Of a DNA stretch of 31,851 nt, positions 1 to 11,163 are shown one piece after another. How positions within the stretch are numbered: the stretch's first letter is position 1; each line of letters starts with the position of its first letter. Origin of the DNA: Saccoglossus kowalevskii. Taxonomy: Eukaryota > Hemichordata > Enteropneusta > Harrimaniidae. The position numbers were made by a program, and so were the translations under genes. A model generated the notes under the pieces. The model searched no databases. It saw only the letters and a list, made by a program, of their open reading frames with translations, and was not told the origin of the DNA. The stretch covers positions 574,300-606,150 of the forward strand of contig NW_003129359.1 of assembly GCF_000003605.2 (NCBI RefSeq). The letters run 5' to 3'.

Positions 1-112
1 TACCATTGTAATTCTCGCACACAAAGTTTGAACAATTCATAATGCTGTATACAATGAAGAACAGGCACGTGTACGTAATAGTAATATTGCTGCGTGTAAA
101 AGTGCTATAATT

Positions 113-1156
113 TTAAATGTTAGAGGCGCTTTCCGTAGACGTTGCTGTTCTTTTTGGCAGGCTGATACCCCCTTGTTCAACATCTGCAGGGTTCGCCGGA
201 AGAGGCGCGATAGCTGAGGTCGTTCTTTGGCGAAATGCCGTGCGCACTCCCTGCTTAAACTGGTTATACTGTATTGTGTAGATGAATGGATTGACTATCA
301 TGTTGCAGTTAATCAGCAGCAGGGCGACGTTGAACTTGATCCCCGTCAGATCTACTGGTATTCCGACACAGTATTGGAAATACATGGCCTGCTCGGGTAG
401 CCAACATATGATATACATAATGAACACAGTTGCCAGGGTTTTGATAACGTTTCGCCGGGCTTTCTCCATTTTGACAGTCCTGCCAGACGCCTCAACGTTT
501 GCTATGTTTATGTTCTTGTGTCGCAGTGAAATAAACATATGTATATAAGCATACAACATGATCGTGACGGGTAAGATGAAAATGACTGTAATAAACCAGA
601 AGCCGTTGAAATGTAGGTAGGTAGTACTCGGAAAATGCATCATGCAGATGCCGTCTTCGGCTCCGTTCACTATCATCCATACCAATTCGCAAGCGTAGCC
701 CCATGCCCAAACAAAAACAATCATGATCTTGGCTTTCCTGTCAGTAAAATAACCGCGATGAAACAATGGGTATACGATACCTATATATCGTTCAATTGTT
801 ACACAGACTAAGTTCATGGTAGATGCCACTATGAGACCATACATAAGATATTCAGATACCCATATCTTGCAGATGAAATCGTTGAAAGCTCCAAATTGCA
901 GTGGCCAGCTGATGGGAATAAATTTCATCGCGACTAAGAAAGCAGAACAGAGACAGTCTATAGCGGACTGGTTAATAAGGAACAGATTAGTGATAGATCG
1001 CAGAAAGCGGACTCGTAGGAACACGTAAATGACAAACCCATTAGCCAGCATACCTATGACGGCGATGACGCCTCGGCAGATGTCTAAGTTCTTGTCGATG
1101 AGCGAGAGTGGCGTCTGTGATCCACGATCGGGCAATGTATCATTCGTCGCTGCCAT
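113..1156 (-). CDS. Class A (rhodopsin-family) G-protein-coupled receptor, single exon, orphan
   Basis: A complete intronless seven-transmembrane receptor of 347 residues, expected in the plasma membrane and coupled to G proteins. Numbered from the chosen Met, the hallmarks are: TM1 about 28-50 with LANGF; TM2 54-78 with a conserved Asp; a TM3 Cys at 96; ERY (variant of DRY) at 122-124; a Trp-rich TM4 at about 142-164; ECL2 Cys171, the likely disulphide partner of Cys96; a TM5 Pro at 196; CWLP at 251-254 in TM6; and NPFIY at 289-293 in TM7. NDT near the N-terminus is a potential N-glycosylation site. The tail ends Ser-Asn-Ile, which weakly fits a class I PDZ ligand. The frame stays open upstream to a TTG at 1210, but the first ATG is at 1156, with A at -3 and G at +4, so I start there. 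The overall look is of a peptide-receptor-like member (galanin, allatostatin or somatostatin type). The ligand cannot be read from sequence. No AATAAA is seen before the window edge, so the 3'UTR runs off the left end. Confidence 0.93.
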   Translation of the reverse strand: MAATNDTLPDRGSQTPLSLIDKNLDICRGVIAVIGMLANGFVIYVFLRVRFLRSITNLFLINQSAIDCLCSAFLVAMKFIPISWPLQFGAFNDFICKIWVSEYLMYGLIVASTMNLVCVTIERYIGIVYPLFHRGYFTDRKAKIMIVFVWAWGYACELVWMIVNGAEDGICMMHFPSTTYLHFNGFWFITVIFILPVTIMLYAYIHMFISLRHKNINIANVEASGRTVKMEKARRNVIKTLATVFIMYIICWLPEQAMYFQYCVGIPVDLTGIKFNVALLLINCNMIVNPFIYTIQYNQFKQGVRTAFRQRTTSAIAPLPANPADVEQGGISLPKRTATSTESASNI

Positions 1157-3012
1157 ATTTACTGACTTTACGGAATCTCCTGATAAGACGGCTAACTTCA
1201 GTTGTTTCAAGTTTCAACAGCCGAGCGCAAATGTTGAACAACTACTATGCGCTGGTCTGAATTAGTTGCCACCAATAGCCAATCAAAATTGGTCTCAACA
1301 GAATTATTCACTTATATCTACGCAGATGTTGCCATAGCAACAGATAAGTATCCAGGTAGCTAGGTGAATCATGAGTGTAGTATGATATCCTGTATTCATA
1401 ATATATAAAATATTAATACAATTAGGTTTATAGAACTCTGCGCGATGCTCAGTCAATTGTTACCTCTTTAGTTACATGTTGCTTACAATGAAATGATGTC
1501 ACTTCTAGACTCATTTCGAATAATTCGAAAGATCCGCATTGAAAAATCTTTCCCATCTGAACAAAGGACAGTATCCTTTATATATTTAATGCGATAATGG
1601 ACTATCTATCTTCATATTTCGTTAGCATATCATACACAGACGTTATTTTGCTTACTATATGTTTACATACCGCATATCAGTCGGACAGTTTCTCGTTATA
1701 GATGATGTGTGTTCTTCTAATACCGGGTGGGTTGGGTTCATATGGACAATTCTGTAAAGTCACAAGCATGAATTAGAACACCGTGAGCGTATCTCTCAAT
1801 TGCGACATACGCCTAACCAATTACTGAAATAGACAACTATAATTGCGCAAATATTGTTCGCATTTGAAATTACAGTAAGAAAAGATTCGAAAAGTGATGA
1901 AAATTGGAGGGTTTCCATGAGAATCATCAAAACGCATTCAACTGATAGTTACTGTACATATTTCATCATTGGCTGTACTAGATAGGAGACTATTAATGTG
2001 ATTTCTTCCGATTTCAGCTTGTAGCGATGTATGTTTATGTATAATCTTCACCACAGACGCGATTTAATACTGCATTGACGTAGAGATGTTATCGAAAACG
2101 TGCATTTCACGTGCGAATACGTGATATGATTATGGGCGACAGTGAAATTGAAGAATGTTTCAAAATATTAACAATTGTATTATGTAACTCGCTGTTTCTG
2201 TTTATGAATTGAGAAAAACGAAGACGTTCAATGATATGGAACATCTTTGCATCTTTGGTACATTCTAATAAAACACATTACTATAATGGTGATTACGTAT
2301 TTTACGTGAATTCAGGAACCACTACTTCCGTTGCCTTTGCTATTGACGCTTTCTTCTGTTTAGTTCGAAAATCTAAATACCCTACACTTGACGTCTGTGT
2401 TATCTCTCACGTCGGGTGTATATGTTAAGTTGACACCAATTCTTCGTCTTTGTGATTATTTATTTATATCTCCGTTTCCAATACAATATTTCCTTTCGTT
2501 TTGTTTACGAAGTAGTCGTTCGAATATTCTATACCTCTTCATCTTCCATGTAATGTATATTCCACGATTGGCGGGTAGCTATATCAGGTTGTCAAAACAC
2601 TGATCAGTTTCTCGAGAAAAGAATTAAACATGCCCCCTGTATATCAAAGTATCAGAAAACCATTTGCCCTCTTAAACATTCAAAGAACATTACTCTTGTT
2701 TGTTTCAGTACAATATCTGCAAACTATTTGCAGAGTCTTATATTATTTTCATATTAAATACATGTTGACCGCTAATGCGGAGCTGATTGTTCGAGTGGTG
2801 AGATACCGACGACCCAAACACAAATATGCTTTCGGTAATACCAACTATTTAATAGTGCCATTGGTAGTACCAGTTTTTAAATAGTGAATGATAATAATTA
2901 AATATTCATCGTTTATATTAAATTGCATAATAATAAGGATTTGGGATGGAGAATGTGTTTTCTATTTACAGTGATATCGATGAGGATTCTATTATGGCTG
3001 CTCGTCAATCAA
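1157..3012. other. Intergenic region upstream of the receptor; no gene recognised
   Basis: This stretch lies upstream of the minus-strand receptor and should contain its promoter and 5'UTR. I find no convincing TATA box, no splice-linked exon and no repeat. The open frames at 2231-2884 are short, overlap in different frames and lack recognisable motifs, so I treat them as chance. One CACGTG palindrome is at 2108-2113. Confidence 0.5.
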
Positions 3013-3417
3013 GTTTGTAAATGGCTTCACAAATTGGAGTGGACGCTTGAAAGGTTTGATGTGCGTAATCAGAAACGAGCAGTTCATCGCCGTATTCAAA
3101 AAAACACAAAACGTACCGCGGTTCTAGTGCTACAGTGCTCGCATATTTTAAAGACGTGCGTGGCGAATATACAAATACACTACGAAAAAACAGCTGAGAC
3201 AAACACTAACTAGTTCTGTCACACTCTCACCTGAATTTGTGGATGACATCACAGAATGGAGTTGGCGCTTGAAAGGTTTGATGTGTGTAAACAGAAACGT
3301 AAACGAAACGAGTTCATCGCTGTATTGAAAAAGACGAAATGTAGCATGGCTCTAGTGCTAGTGTGCGAATAAAGAACACTAAAAAAAGTCGAACACTAAC
3401 CAGTTGTGTAACACTCA
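3013..3417. repeat. Diverged tandem direct duplication (about 3013-3226 and 3235-3417)
   Basis: Two neighbouring segments share blocks in the same order. These include CGCTTGAAAGGTTTGATGTG, a CAGAAACG block, GTTCATCGC followed by GTATT, TCTAGTGCTA, and AACACTAAC followed by AGTT. The second copy is about 30 bp shorter through internal deletions. Both copies can be read as a short peptide resembling EFIAVLKKT in one frame, but stops and frameshifts break it. It could be a decayed mobile-element or gene fragment. Its origin is unknown to me. Confidence 0.75.
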
Positions 3418-3582
3418 TTTGCCTATTTCTAGAAATGTATCACCCCACATGCATATCCCAATTTTATAAATATATGATAATAATGATTGTTCTAAACAAT
3501 AAATGATGGGTTCTTGAAGACAATTGCTCAATCAAATTACATAAGTCACAAATATATACCCAATAGGATTTGAATATCTTTA
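3418..3582. other. Short intergenic gap; nothing recognised
   Basis: AT-rich sequence between the tandem duplication and the palindrome repeat. I see no open frame, repeat or RNA motif here. Confidence 0.4.
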
Positions 3583-3646
3583 TCTTTATCGATAAAGAGC
3601 TATTGCTCGAAACGTCTTTATCGATAAAGAGCCATTGCTCGAAACG
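3583..3646. repeat. Two-copy 32-bp tandem repeat carrying a perfect 16-bp palindrome
   Basis: Units 3583-3614 and 3615-3646 differ at one base. Each begins with the palindrome TCTTTATCGATAAAGA, which embeds TATCGATA and two GATA cores in opposite orientation, and ends with TTGCTCGAAACG. TATCGATA is the DRE core bound by DREF in insects; whether it acts here is unknown. It could be a regulatory cluster or a young local duplication. Confidence 0.85.
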
Positions 3647-3843
3647 TCTAGCTATTTTTAATAGTTATTTAGGACTACGATTACCAAATATTATCTTCTA
3701 TATATCATATTTATCAGTCCGAGCAGCGTTTATTTATTTATAAACTACTATTACGGTATATATTAGTATATCCCCAATAGTATATCCCCTTTGACACATT
3801 CACCCATAGCACATTATAGTCCAGCAGCTTAGAAACTCGAAAC

Positions 3844-3868
3844 TCGACAGTTCTGTTAGTACTGTCGA
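3844..3868. repeat. Short perfect inverted repeat (8-bp arms)
   Basis: TCGACAGT at 3844-3851 and ACTGTCGA at 3861-3868 form a perfect 8-bp stem around a 9-nt loop. It lies just left of the TTAA-flanked MITE. No T-tract follows, so it is not a Pol III type terminator. Function unknown. Confidence 0.45.
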
Positions 3869-3924
3869 TTTCACGTCTTATATTTTTAAGTCGTTCGTTT
3901 GCTGTCTGTTTTGTGTGTGCTCCA

Positions 3925-4089
3925 TTAAAGCGGGGGAGTCGTCACCTGCGCATGCGCCAGATGGCCATAGCGTGTCATTATTTACAAACAAGCGTCTACC
4001 CATGAGTCTTTGTGTTTTTAGCGTGTGTTGTTATCGTCGCTTGAAACTCAATTCCCGCGCGTGCGCAAGTGACGACCCTCCCGCTTTAA
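3925..4089. mobile_element. MITE with about 33-bp terminal inverted repeats and TTAA ends
   Basis: The left end TTAAAGCGGGGGAGTCGTCA and the reverse complement of the right end, TTAAAGCGGGAGGGTCGTCA, match at about 29 of 33 positions through a GCGCAYGCGC core. TTAA stands at both outer ends (3925-3928 and 4086-4089), as expected for a piggyBac-type target duplication. The 165-bp element has no transposase, so it would be a non-autonomous derivative mobilised in trans. It is much richer in CpG than its surroundings. A 73-codon open frame covering the element and its flanks is not considered a gene. Confidence 0.8.
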
Positions 4090-5780
4090 CTGCCTATAAA
4101 TTTAGACAGCAATTGTGTTATTTCTACTTAATATGACGATAGTTGTACGCATGGTTGTGATATCTTAATAACTATGATATTACACTGAGCAAGATGTTAT
4201 TCTTGTTGCAGGAAATAACAGATTATACACCTGCCAAGAATGTACTAGTATTGACTTATTTTGATTTATTCCACGTTCGTTGAAAACAGTCGTTACGTAA
4301 ACTCGACCGATATGACAGCATGTGTCTATTATCGAGAGAGCAATGCAAAACTAATTAGTGGTTGTTATACACGGAGAGTTGATTTTGGATCGATATAATA
4401 TCTGAACGCATCGCGTTTCGGAAATTACACAATGATCGGCCAGTAAACATGCCTCTAGATAGCCGACATAATCTGCTATGGAGACGTTATTAGCAAGGTT
4501 GATAACATACATTCGAATACGTGAAATCAAATTGAATTCTTGTTTTATACAATTCTTTGACTAACCTTTGTCTTAAGGTGTGATATTTTGATGATAATGA
4601 CGATTGTTATGAAATAGACAACATATTGAACAATATTTCCACGTGATATAGATGTATTTCAGTATTGTGTAATTGATCTAGTCTAATATAATTATAATTC
4701 TAAGAAGGTAATTACAAATTGTTTATATCAATATAAATATATATAAATTCGTTGTCTACCCATTAATAGCAAACGGGTAAAACACCTGAAATAATGTAAT
4801 GACAAATTATATTTTGAGTGTATGGAAAGTTTTACATATAGGTATACATATATATTACATACATAGTATATTTCATATTACATCACTGTGACATTAAAAT
4901 TACATTCAAACCTCAAATTCAAAAATACTAGTTTGTTCAAAACATAGTTGATGATAATTAGTGCTCGCGAAGTAAGGCGGGGTTAATTATTATTATTTAA
5001 GTTGTTTTCTGAATTTGGTTTTGATTTGGGAAATGATGCCTTTGATATGACTGATCTTTATGTGTACAGCTCCCGGGATAATCATTACAATATTACATAA
5101 CTTACATCTTTTTCCTTTCAAAAATACAATTCAGTGATTTGCTTCTCTCCCTTGAATTTAGCAATGCGGTTGGAATAACCGTTGAAATTTTTTAATTCAT
5201 TTAGTCTTGGGGGGGGGGACTTCTCTTACGAATTATGTTATTATTAATGTGAGCACGTGAACACTGTCTCCGATTGTTTCCATTGGGATCCTTTCTTGTG
5301 CAATTATATATGTAATTAAAGATACAATCAGCATCTCAGGGGTTCAGAGAAGTGCCGCACTGCATGTAGTATGTACATTTAATTGTCTCAAATTGACATG
5401 GTATCCGTTTCCCAAGGATGATTGTTTTCTTGTACTTGTACTGTATAAGAGTTTAGGTATTTGAAGCAATGATTATTTGGGGCAATATAACACTTTATGT
5501 TTGCATGCAATCCAAAATGGAGATCGCACCACGTGATAATATATATTTAACTAAATTACACTAAATTACAAATCATTTGCTAGTGAAGCTTTTGGAATTT
5601 GAAGACGCTTGATAACTAGATGCTACAAGCTAAATATGAAATAAATTTGGTTAGTAGTTCTGTTCAGAATGATTTGTAAGCATGTCATGCCATTTTAACG
5701 GTAAATCTATTATGACGTCAACAGTCACTAAAGAGATTTTCTTCATGAATCTAGTGTCGCCATGAGGTGTGCTTTTTTAC
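4090..5780. other. Intergenic, AT-rich; no gene recognised
   Basis: I find no exon, RNA gene or sizeable repeat. There is a run of ten G at 5209-5218 and CACGTG palindromes at 4640, 5254 and 5530. Confidence 0.5.
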
Positions 5781-5830
5781 AGTGGTGAGGCGCTTTACTG
5801 GGGTCGTGAGTTCAAATCTCGCGTTGTGTG
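5781..5830 (+). repeat. tRNA-like T-arm, probable tRNA-derived SINE remnant
   Basis: GGGGTCGTGAGTTCAAATCT followed by CGC gives a T-arm with a five-pair stem (GTGAG with CTCGC, one G-U) around the canonical loop TTCAAAT, which also matches the Pol III B box. No acceptor stem, D-arm or anticodon arm can be folded from the 60 bases upstream, so it is not an intact tRNA. A SINE head fragment or tRNA pseudogene is the likeliest explanation. Confidence 0.4.
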
Positions 5831-8800
5831 TATATATATTCGTAACATGTAATGAAATTAGTGGTGCTACTCGGTAAATCAAATATAGCGGAAAGACACG
5901 TGGCTGCTAAATTTGTATTTGTTATGTTTTTTTATCTGATATGTCAATGATGTTACAACGTGCATTTCAGACTCACAGGAGTATTAGAAATACAACACTT
6001 CTTGGTTTTCCTAAGGTCATTATGGTAGTTACACCACGTGGATAATCGTTGTGATTTTTTCGGAATTGAACCAATTTCAATCCTTTATCTTTCCATTAAA
6101 GAGCTGAACTAATGCACCACATACAATTTAATTAAGATTACTAGTTTCAAGTTTCCAAAGCAGTGGGGAGTAGGCTCAATGGAGATCTTTCAATTTGTTT
6201 CAATCAAAAAGTAATCCACGTTCAACAGTGGCAAAACCACGTCAGACTAATCGTTAAATGATTTTTAAACTGTGTCGTACGTTGTATCTAAATGCTGAAA
6301 TACAAATATACGATCAATGTCATTCTTGGTTCTCGAGATAACTATTGTTTTGCTATTTTAAGGGAAAATTCAATACAGTGAAAAAAATCATGTGATAGCG
6401 TAACATTTTATTTGTGAAATGGCCAACAATATTTCGAGAGTCCGTTTAATCAGTGCAGATTGATAAATATCAACGTTTGTGAACAGTCCGTTGAAAATCG
6501 AAACTCTTAATTAATCGTTCTACCTGATTATATAACGGATGCATATCAGATAGTCGAACAGAAAAAACACAATTAAGAAGTACTGCAAAAAAGGGAGGTG
6601 AAAGTAGTAATTAAAGTAATTATACATATTATCTCTAGTAAAAAAATATAATTTATAATTTAAATTTGGCTATAATTTACTGAAGGGCTGTATGGAAAAA
6701 AGAAGCAAAAGCAGAAATGTTTAATGAAATGACAATCTTAAGACTTGGCAGAAAATCTAAATGTCTGGAGACACTGGATGCCCATAAACCTGCCTTTGAG
6801 CATATCACACATCTCTCGCATATATCAATGATGACTTTGTAAAAAGAATCCAATACAATGCAAAATGTGTTCGGTATACACATGCAGTAATTAGACTTCA
6901 AAGCATGACTGTGGTTGTTAGCAAGGCATTATTGACAACCCTTCCGTGTTTCATAAAACTGCAGTGTTAATTTATTAACATAGACTAAAATGCATATACG
7001 GTATACGGATTCATTGGCTGAATGGGAAAGCGACCTCGTTATTCAAATACAAATCAGCGCAGCTGTTTTCTTTCGCTAATCAACATTTATCCCGAAAAAA
7101 TGGAAGAAATAATTTGTGAAATGGGTTTCGATGGTATTGTTTACTGTTGTTTTATTGGCACAGTACCTAAGTTTTTGCTCTCGATACTGTTAAATCCGGA
7201 AATGATGGTAACCCCGCTGCAGAACCTTTTAGTTACTTTTATGCACAACAATATACTTACCAGGTGACTGTGTTGTGATGCTTGTTACAAAAACCGTTGT
7301 AAATAAAAAAAAACGTATTGCACCACCAAAACCAATGTAGGTCTAAATAACAATGAGTTCATGCCCTTCAACGTGTTTTCATTGATTGACTTGTTTGTGG
7401 AAAGAGGTCTCGTCTAATACGCAAAAATAAAGATTGATTACTGCTGATATGGATATGAGTACAGCTGTCGACTTCAAAGTGGTTTGCCCATCGATCTGAC
7501 CTAGGTGTTTTACTTAACGCAGTCATGAACTTAAACCATTTTGTTTTTCATTAACACACAAGACACAATAATGCATTATTAATTGTGTATGTATTTTTCA
7601 AAACCATGTGATATATAATGATAAATAATACATTTCAATAGAAAAAAACTAACACATCCTTCACGCTTAAGCTGACAGAATTTAATATTTGATAAAGAAA
7701 AAATATGAGTAAGATCCACCAACTTATTATTAATACTAAATAGATAATGTAGATGTTTTGTGACTGGCAACATTTTAAAACCGGTCCATTACTTATTCTT
7801 TATTGTAACAGTTGGGGGTACTGAATGATTCTCCATTATAGTACACTAGGATATAATAGTGCAGAAACCTAAAAAAAAGTATTCACCTGCAGTTATTTGA
7901 CTGTAATGATCCATGGTAATCACACATGTAAAGGTTGCAATAAGACTTGAGGCCTGTGCGGAGTACTGTGATAAAAAAGATACCTACATTGTCTGTGGTG
8001 TGTCTATTTTAAATTGTCCTTTGTGCTCAATTGAAGCAATATATATATTTACAGTGTGATGAAACCAACCACACATACTCGATTATTGTCATATGGGGAC
8101 AATAGAAATTCGAGGTAATGTCTCCCCAAGCTACACAAAGAAATGAAACACATGTAATGGATAACAACAGGCTGAATATTCACTCCACCTACCATTAGTA
8201 CTATGGGGGTGTATTCTACAATGCAAATGCATTCTAAGATGTAAAAAAAAGACTAGTGTGATATATGTACGTACCAATTGCGTTAAAGGTTATGATCTTA
8301 AATAGAAACGTGCATTTCAATAAATTAGTTGATTTAATTACACACTCAACTAGTCGAGACACGTGACGACCAAAAACAAAATGCATCATAAATATTTCAT
8401 ACTTAACAAAGATGTATTGCACAATTTAGTGTAATTTCCTCGTATTACAAGATGTTATCTCCCAATCTAAGTGTTTGGGATTTACATGAAAATGAGTAAT
8501 ATGATACAATGAAACTCAGCTTATACTATTGATGCATATATGGAATGCGCTGATCCGTTCTTTTTGTATTCCCTTTTAGCATAATACTTTCATCGCAAGT
8601 AGTGCGTCAATGTCTAACGAATAGAAATAATGTGAGAGAAATGAGCTGCTTGAGCGGTGCGCTGTGTCACTCATTTAGTAATATAACTACTGGGCTTGTC
8701 ACCTGGTACACACATGGTAGGGCTCTTCTTGTTCATTTGCCCTGCTTCAAATTTCTTTGACAACTTGCATCTGGCCATGCTCAGTATACCTGAACATCAT

Positions 8801-9061
8801 TTTTGGAAAGGCGAAAACTGGTGCGCAACTGTAACACTTCACAGTTAAATAATTTCGTTCACTTGTTATGTGCACATATTAGGGTCTAGACTATAGAAGA
8901 GCTATTTTAATCAGATAAAATTTAGTGTTTAAAATATGCCTGTATTTTTATCATGGTCTTTTATCAATCAAATATATATCATGCTTCATATATTCTTTTG
9001 TGAAATACTGACTATAAGATAATAGACTTTTCACTTTTTGCCATTTTTGTCATATTTGTTA
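5831..9061. other. Intergenic, AT-rich; no gene recognised
   Basis: Open frames at 6677-6901 (minus), 7022-7267 (plus), 7579-7773 (minus) and 8234-8422 (minus) are short, isolated and without recognisable motifs. The 81-codon plus-strand frame at 7022 is the most protein-like, but no family is recognised. CACGTG palindromes occur at 5897, 6035 and 8360. No tandem or inverted repeat of note was seen. Confidence 0.45.
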
Positions 9062-9188
9062 GATAAAGCTTGGTAACGTCTTAGTTTGCATTCGTTGGTC
9101 TGCGCAACAGTCAAAGTCGCCATCTTTGTTTATATGAGACCCATATATCTCGTGCATGCGTGGCGCGACGACTACCGCCTTTTAAACC
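9062..9188 (-). mobile_element. Possible degenerate relative of the TTAA-flanked MITE at 3925
   Basis: On the minus strand the right edge reads TTTAAAAGGCGGTAGTCGTC, then a GCATGC core, an AGAT and an ATAAACAAA. The same order occurs in the element at 3925-4089 (GCGG, AGTCGTC, GCATGC, AGAT, TTTACAAACAA). The left edge, ATAAAGCTTGGTAACGTC on the plus strand, resembles a decayed copy of the opposite terminus. The TTAA ends are not intact. Similarity was judged by eye. Confidence 0.4.
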
Positions 9189-9941
9189 ACGGTCCCAATA
9201 GTATAAAATTAAAGATTGTAACTAGGTTTCTGTAGGCACTCGCATGTCTGGATTACCAACTTTTTTCTGAGAAATTATTAATTTGATTGATTTATGATCA
9301 GAAAAGGTGGATGTAGAAAGCAGGTTAACCTTTAAAAATGTGGTTGAATATATCCAACCTAGTGTGGCTTTCACTCTGAACAAAGTAAACTTCTTGGATT
9401 CGTCATAGAAACAGAACCAAGTGCCAATTAGTTCACGTTATCACCTGTACAGATGGGAAGCGTGTTTCAAAACGTGATTACATTCAAATGACGTTCAATG
9501 TACAGTTAAAATCACCTGTAACTAACGGTCTAGTTACGATTATTATTAGTTTTTTTTCTTCAAAAAACGCTTACCTACATATGTCAGAGCATACACATTG
9601 AGTAAAGTGATATATTACGTCATTATCAGTGACGTGCACGTGTAACAGCCTGACGTCAACTATCGAAATTGATGAGGTAATCAGTAATTGATGCACGCTA
9701 AATATCCAACCACCTGGTTTTGACAATGTGAAGTGTATGTATCCCCTGTAAAAATTAAACAGTAATATTCTGGCTCTGTTTTAAAACACTTGACGATTCA
9801 ATAGATACGTTTTTCATAATGAGGTATTGTGGTGATCTGCAGTACATAAGAAATATTATTACACATCTGTCACCGTAATGCCATATGTTACAGCGTGCCG
9901 TAATTTTTAGGTATTTACGAGGTGTGGAATGATTGCGCGCG
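9189..9941. other. Intergenic; no gene recognised
   Basis: No open frame or repeat was recognised before the ATT microsatellite. One CACGTG palindrome is at 9637-9642, next to two GACGTG/TGACGTC-like sites at 9631 and 9652. Confidence 0.4.
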
Positions 9942-9957
9942 TAATAATAATAATAAT

Positions 9958-10047
<90 letters not shown>
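9942..10047. repeat. (AAT)n microsatellite forming the 3' tail of the LINE
   Basis: About 34 AAT units with one interruption near 9956-9960. On the minus strand this is an (ATT/TTA)n tract directly downstream of the LINE's 3' end, the position of the simple-repeat tails of several non-LTR element clades. Confidence 0.9.
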
Positions 10048-10048
<1 letters not shown>

Positions 10049-10170
10049 TATTATTGCCTCCGTATAAAAAGATTTACATAGAATAAGTACAGCAAAAAAA
10101 GCTTTAAAATAATAACAAGATATATGTAAGAATTGTACAAAAACAAAAGAACTTAACTAGTATTTAAATG

Positions 10171-10470
10171 TTAGATACATATTTTTGTTGTGTAAATATA
10201 ACTGGCCAGTTCTATGATTATGCCAGGATCTTTGCTTGAGTGTATATATGTGAACTGTATGTTTTTATTGTTGGATGAAAGTAGTGTCATAATTTTTTGG
10301 ATGAAGTTTTCCCTCCGTGTGTTATAATTCAATATAAAATGTTCTTCATCTTCAATTGAATTTGTGTCACAGTTTTTGCATATTCTGTTGTTCATAGGTT
10401 TCTTAGGAAATGAATATCTGCCTTCCTCTATTGCCAAGTTATGGTTACTAATTATGAGTGTCAAGTTCAT
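10171..10470 (-). pseudogene. C-terminal zinc-knuckle-like fragment of the LINE ORF2
   Basis: The translated segment contains NLAIEEGRYSFPKK, then a C-x2-C pair and EDEEHFILNY. This arrangement is common at the extreme C-terminus of CR1/L2/Jockey-like ORF2 proteins. The normally terminal Cys of the knuckle is replaced by Tyr. The stop at its end lies about 120 bp before the microsatellite tail, leaving a short 3'UTR. Confidence 0.8.
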
Positions 10471-11163
10471 TCAAATATGACTCTGTATACATTTAGCATA
10501 TGTTCTCAGTTTGCTATTTTCATTGGTATATTTATTTCCAAGGGAGGTTTTTAAAATTTGATTAATTTGTTTTTTTTGTTTGATAGTGATTTTTTTTTTC
10601 TTTTATGAAGTTTAGTGAATTGTCTTTCAATATTGTATGTATTGCATTTAGCCATTTGTATTGTAAAGTATTGTGTTGTGTTTGTTCTAGGTGTGCCTGT
10701 TTTGTTAAGATTATCATCTGGGAGATCCTTTATATGCAACCAGTAATTAATAGCTTGAACTTTTGCACTGAGTAGTAGTGGATAATGACCCACCTTTGCT
10801 CTTGATGCTAAATTACAGGATTTTTTATTTACTTGTAAAATTTGTTTTCAAAATTTAATATTGATTTTTTTCATTTGATGTTTTGTCCCATTTAGCATTG
10901 TCCTGAATGTCCTGCAAGTCTAGGGCCCATAATTCTGAGCTATAAAGCAAAATTGGTTTTATGTAAATGTTAAATAGTTTCATTTTTAGTTTTATGTCTA
11001 GATTTCTTAAAAGTACTTTGTTCATTATGCAAATTGATTTTTCAGCTTTACCTGCTAAATTTGACATGGCATCAGCAAAACTCTCATTTGATGTTATTGT
11101 GATTCATAGATATGTATAACTGTTTGTTGTTTGAATGTTATCATTTCCAAAACTGAATTGGTA

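Noticed and set aside
1157-1210. N-terminal extension of the receptor to position 1210
   Set aside because: The extension starts at TTG, not ATG. The ATG at 1156 has a good context and gives a normal short N-terminus with an NDT sequon.
7022-7267. 81-codon plus-strand frame starting MGKRPRYSNTNQ
   Set aside because: No family recognised, no splice-linked neighbour and no promoter or polyA context; expected by chance at this length over 9 kb.
8640-8830. Possible minus-strand exon (MARCKLSKKFEAGQMNKK...)
   Set aside because: The frame is short, has no splice acceptor or donor of quality, and no family match is recalled; it may be an old repeat but I cannot show it.
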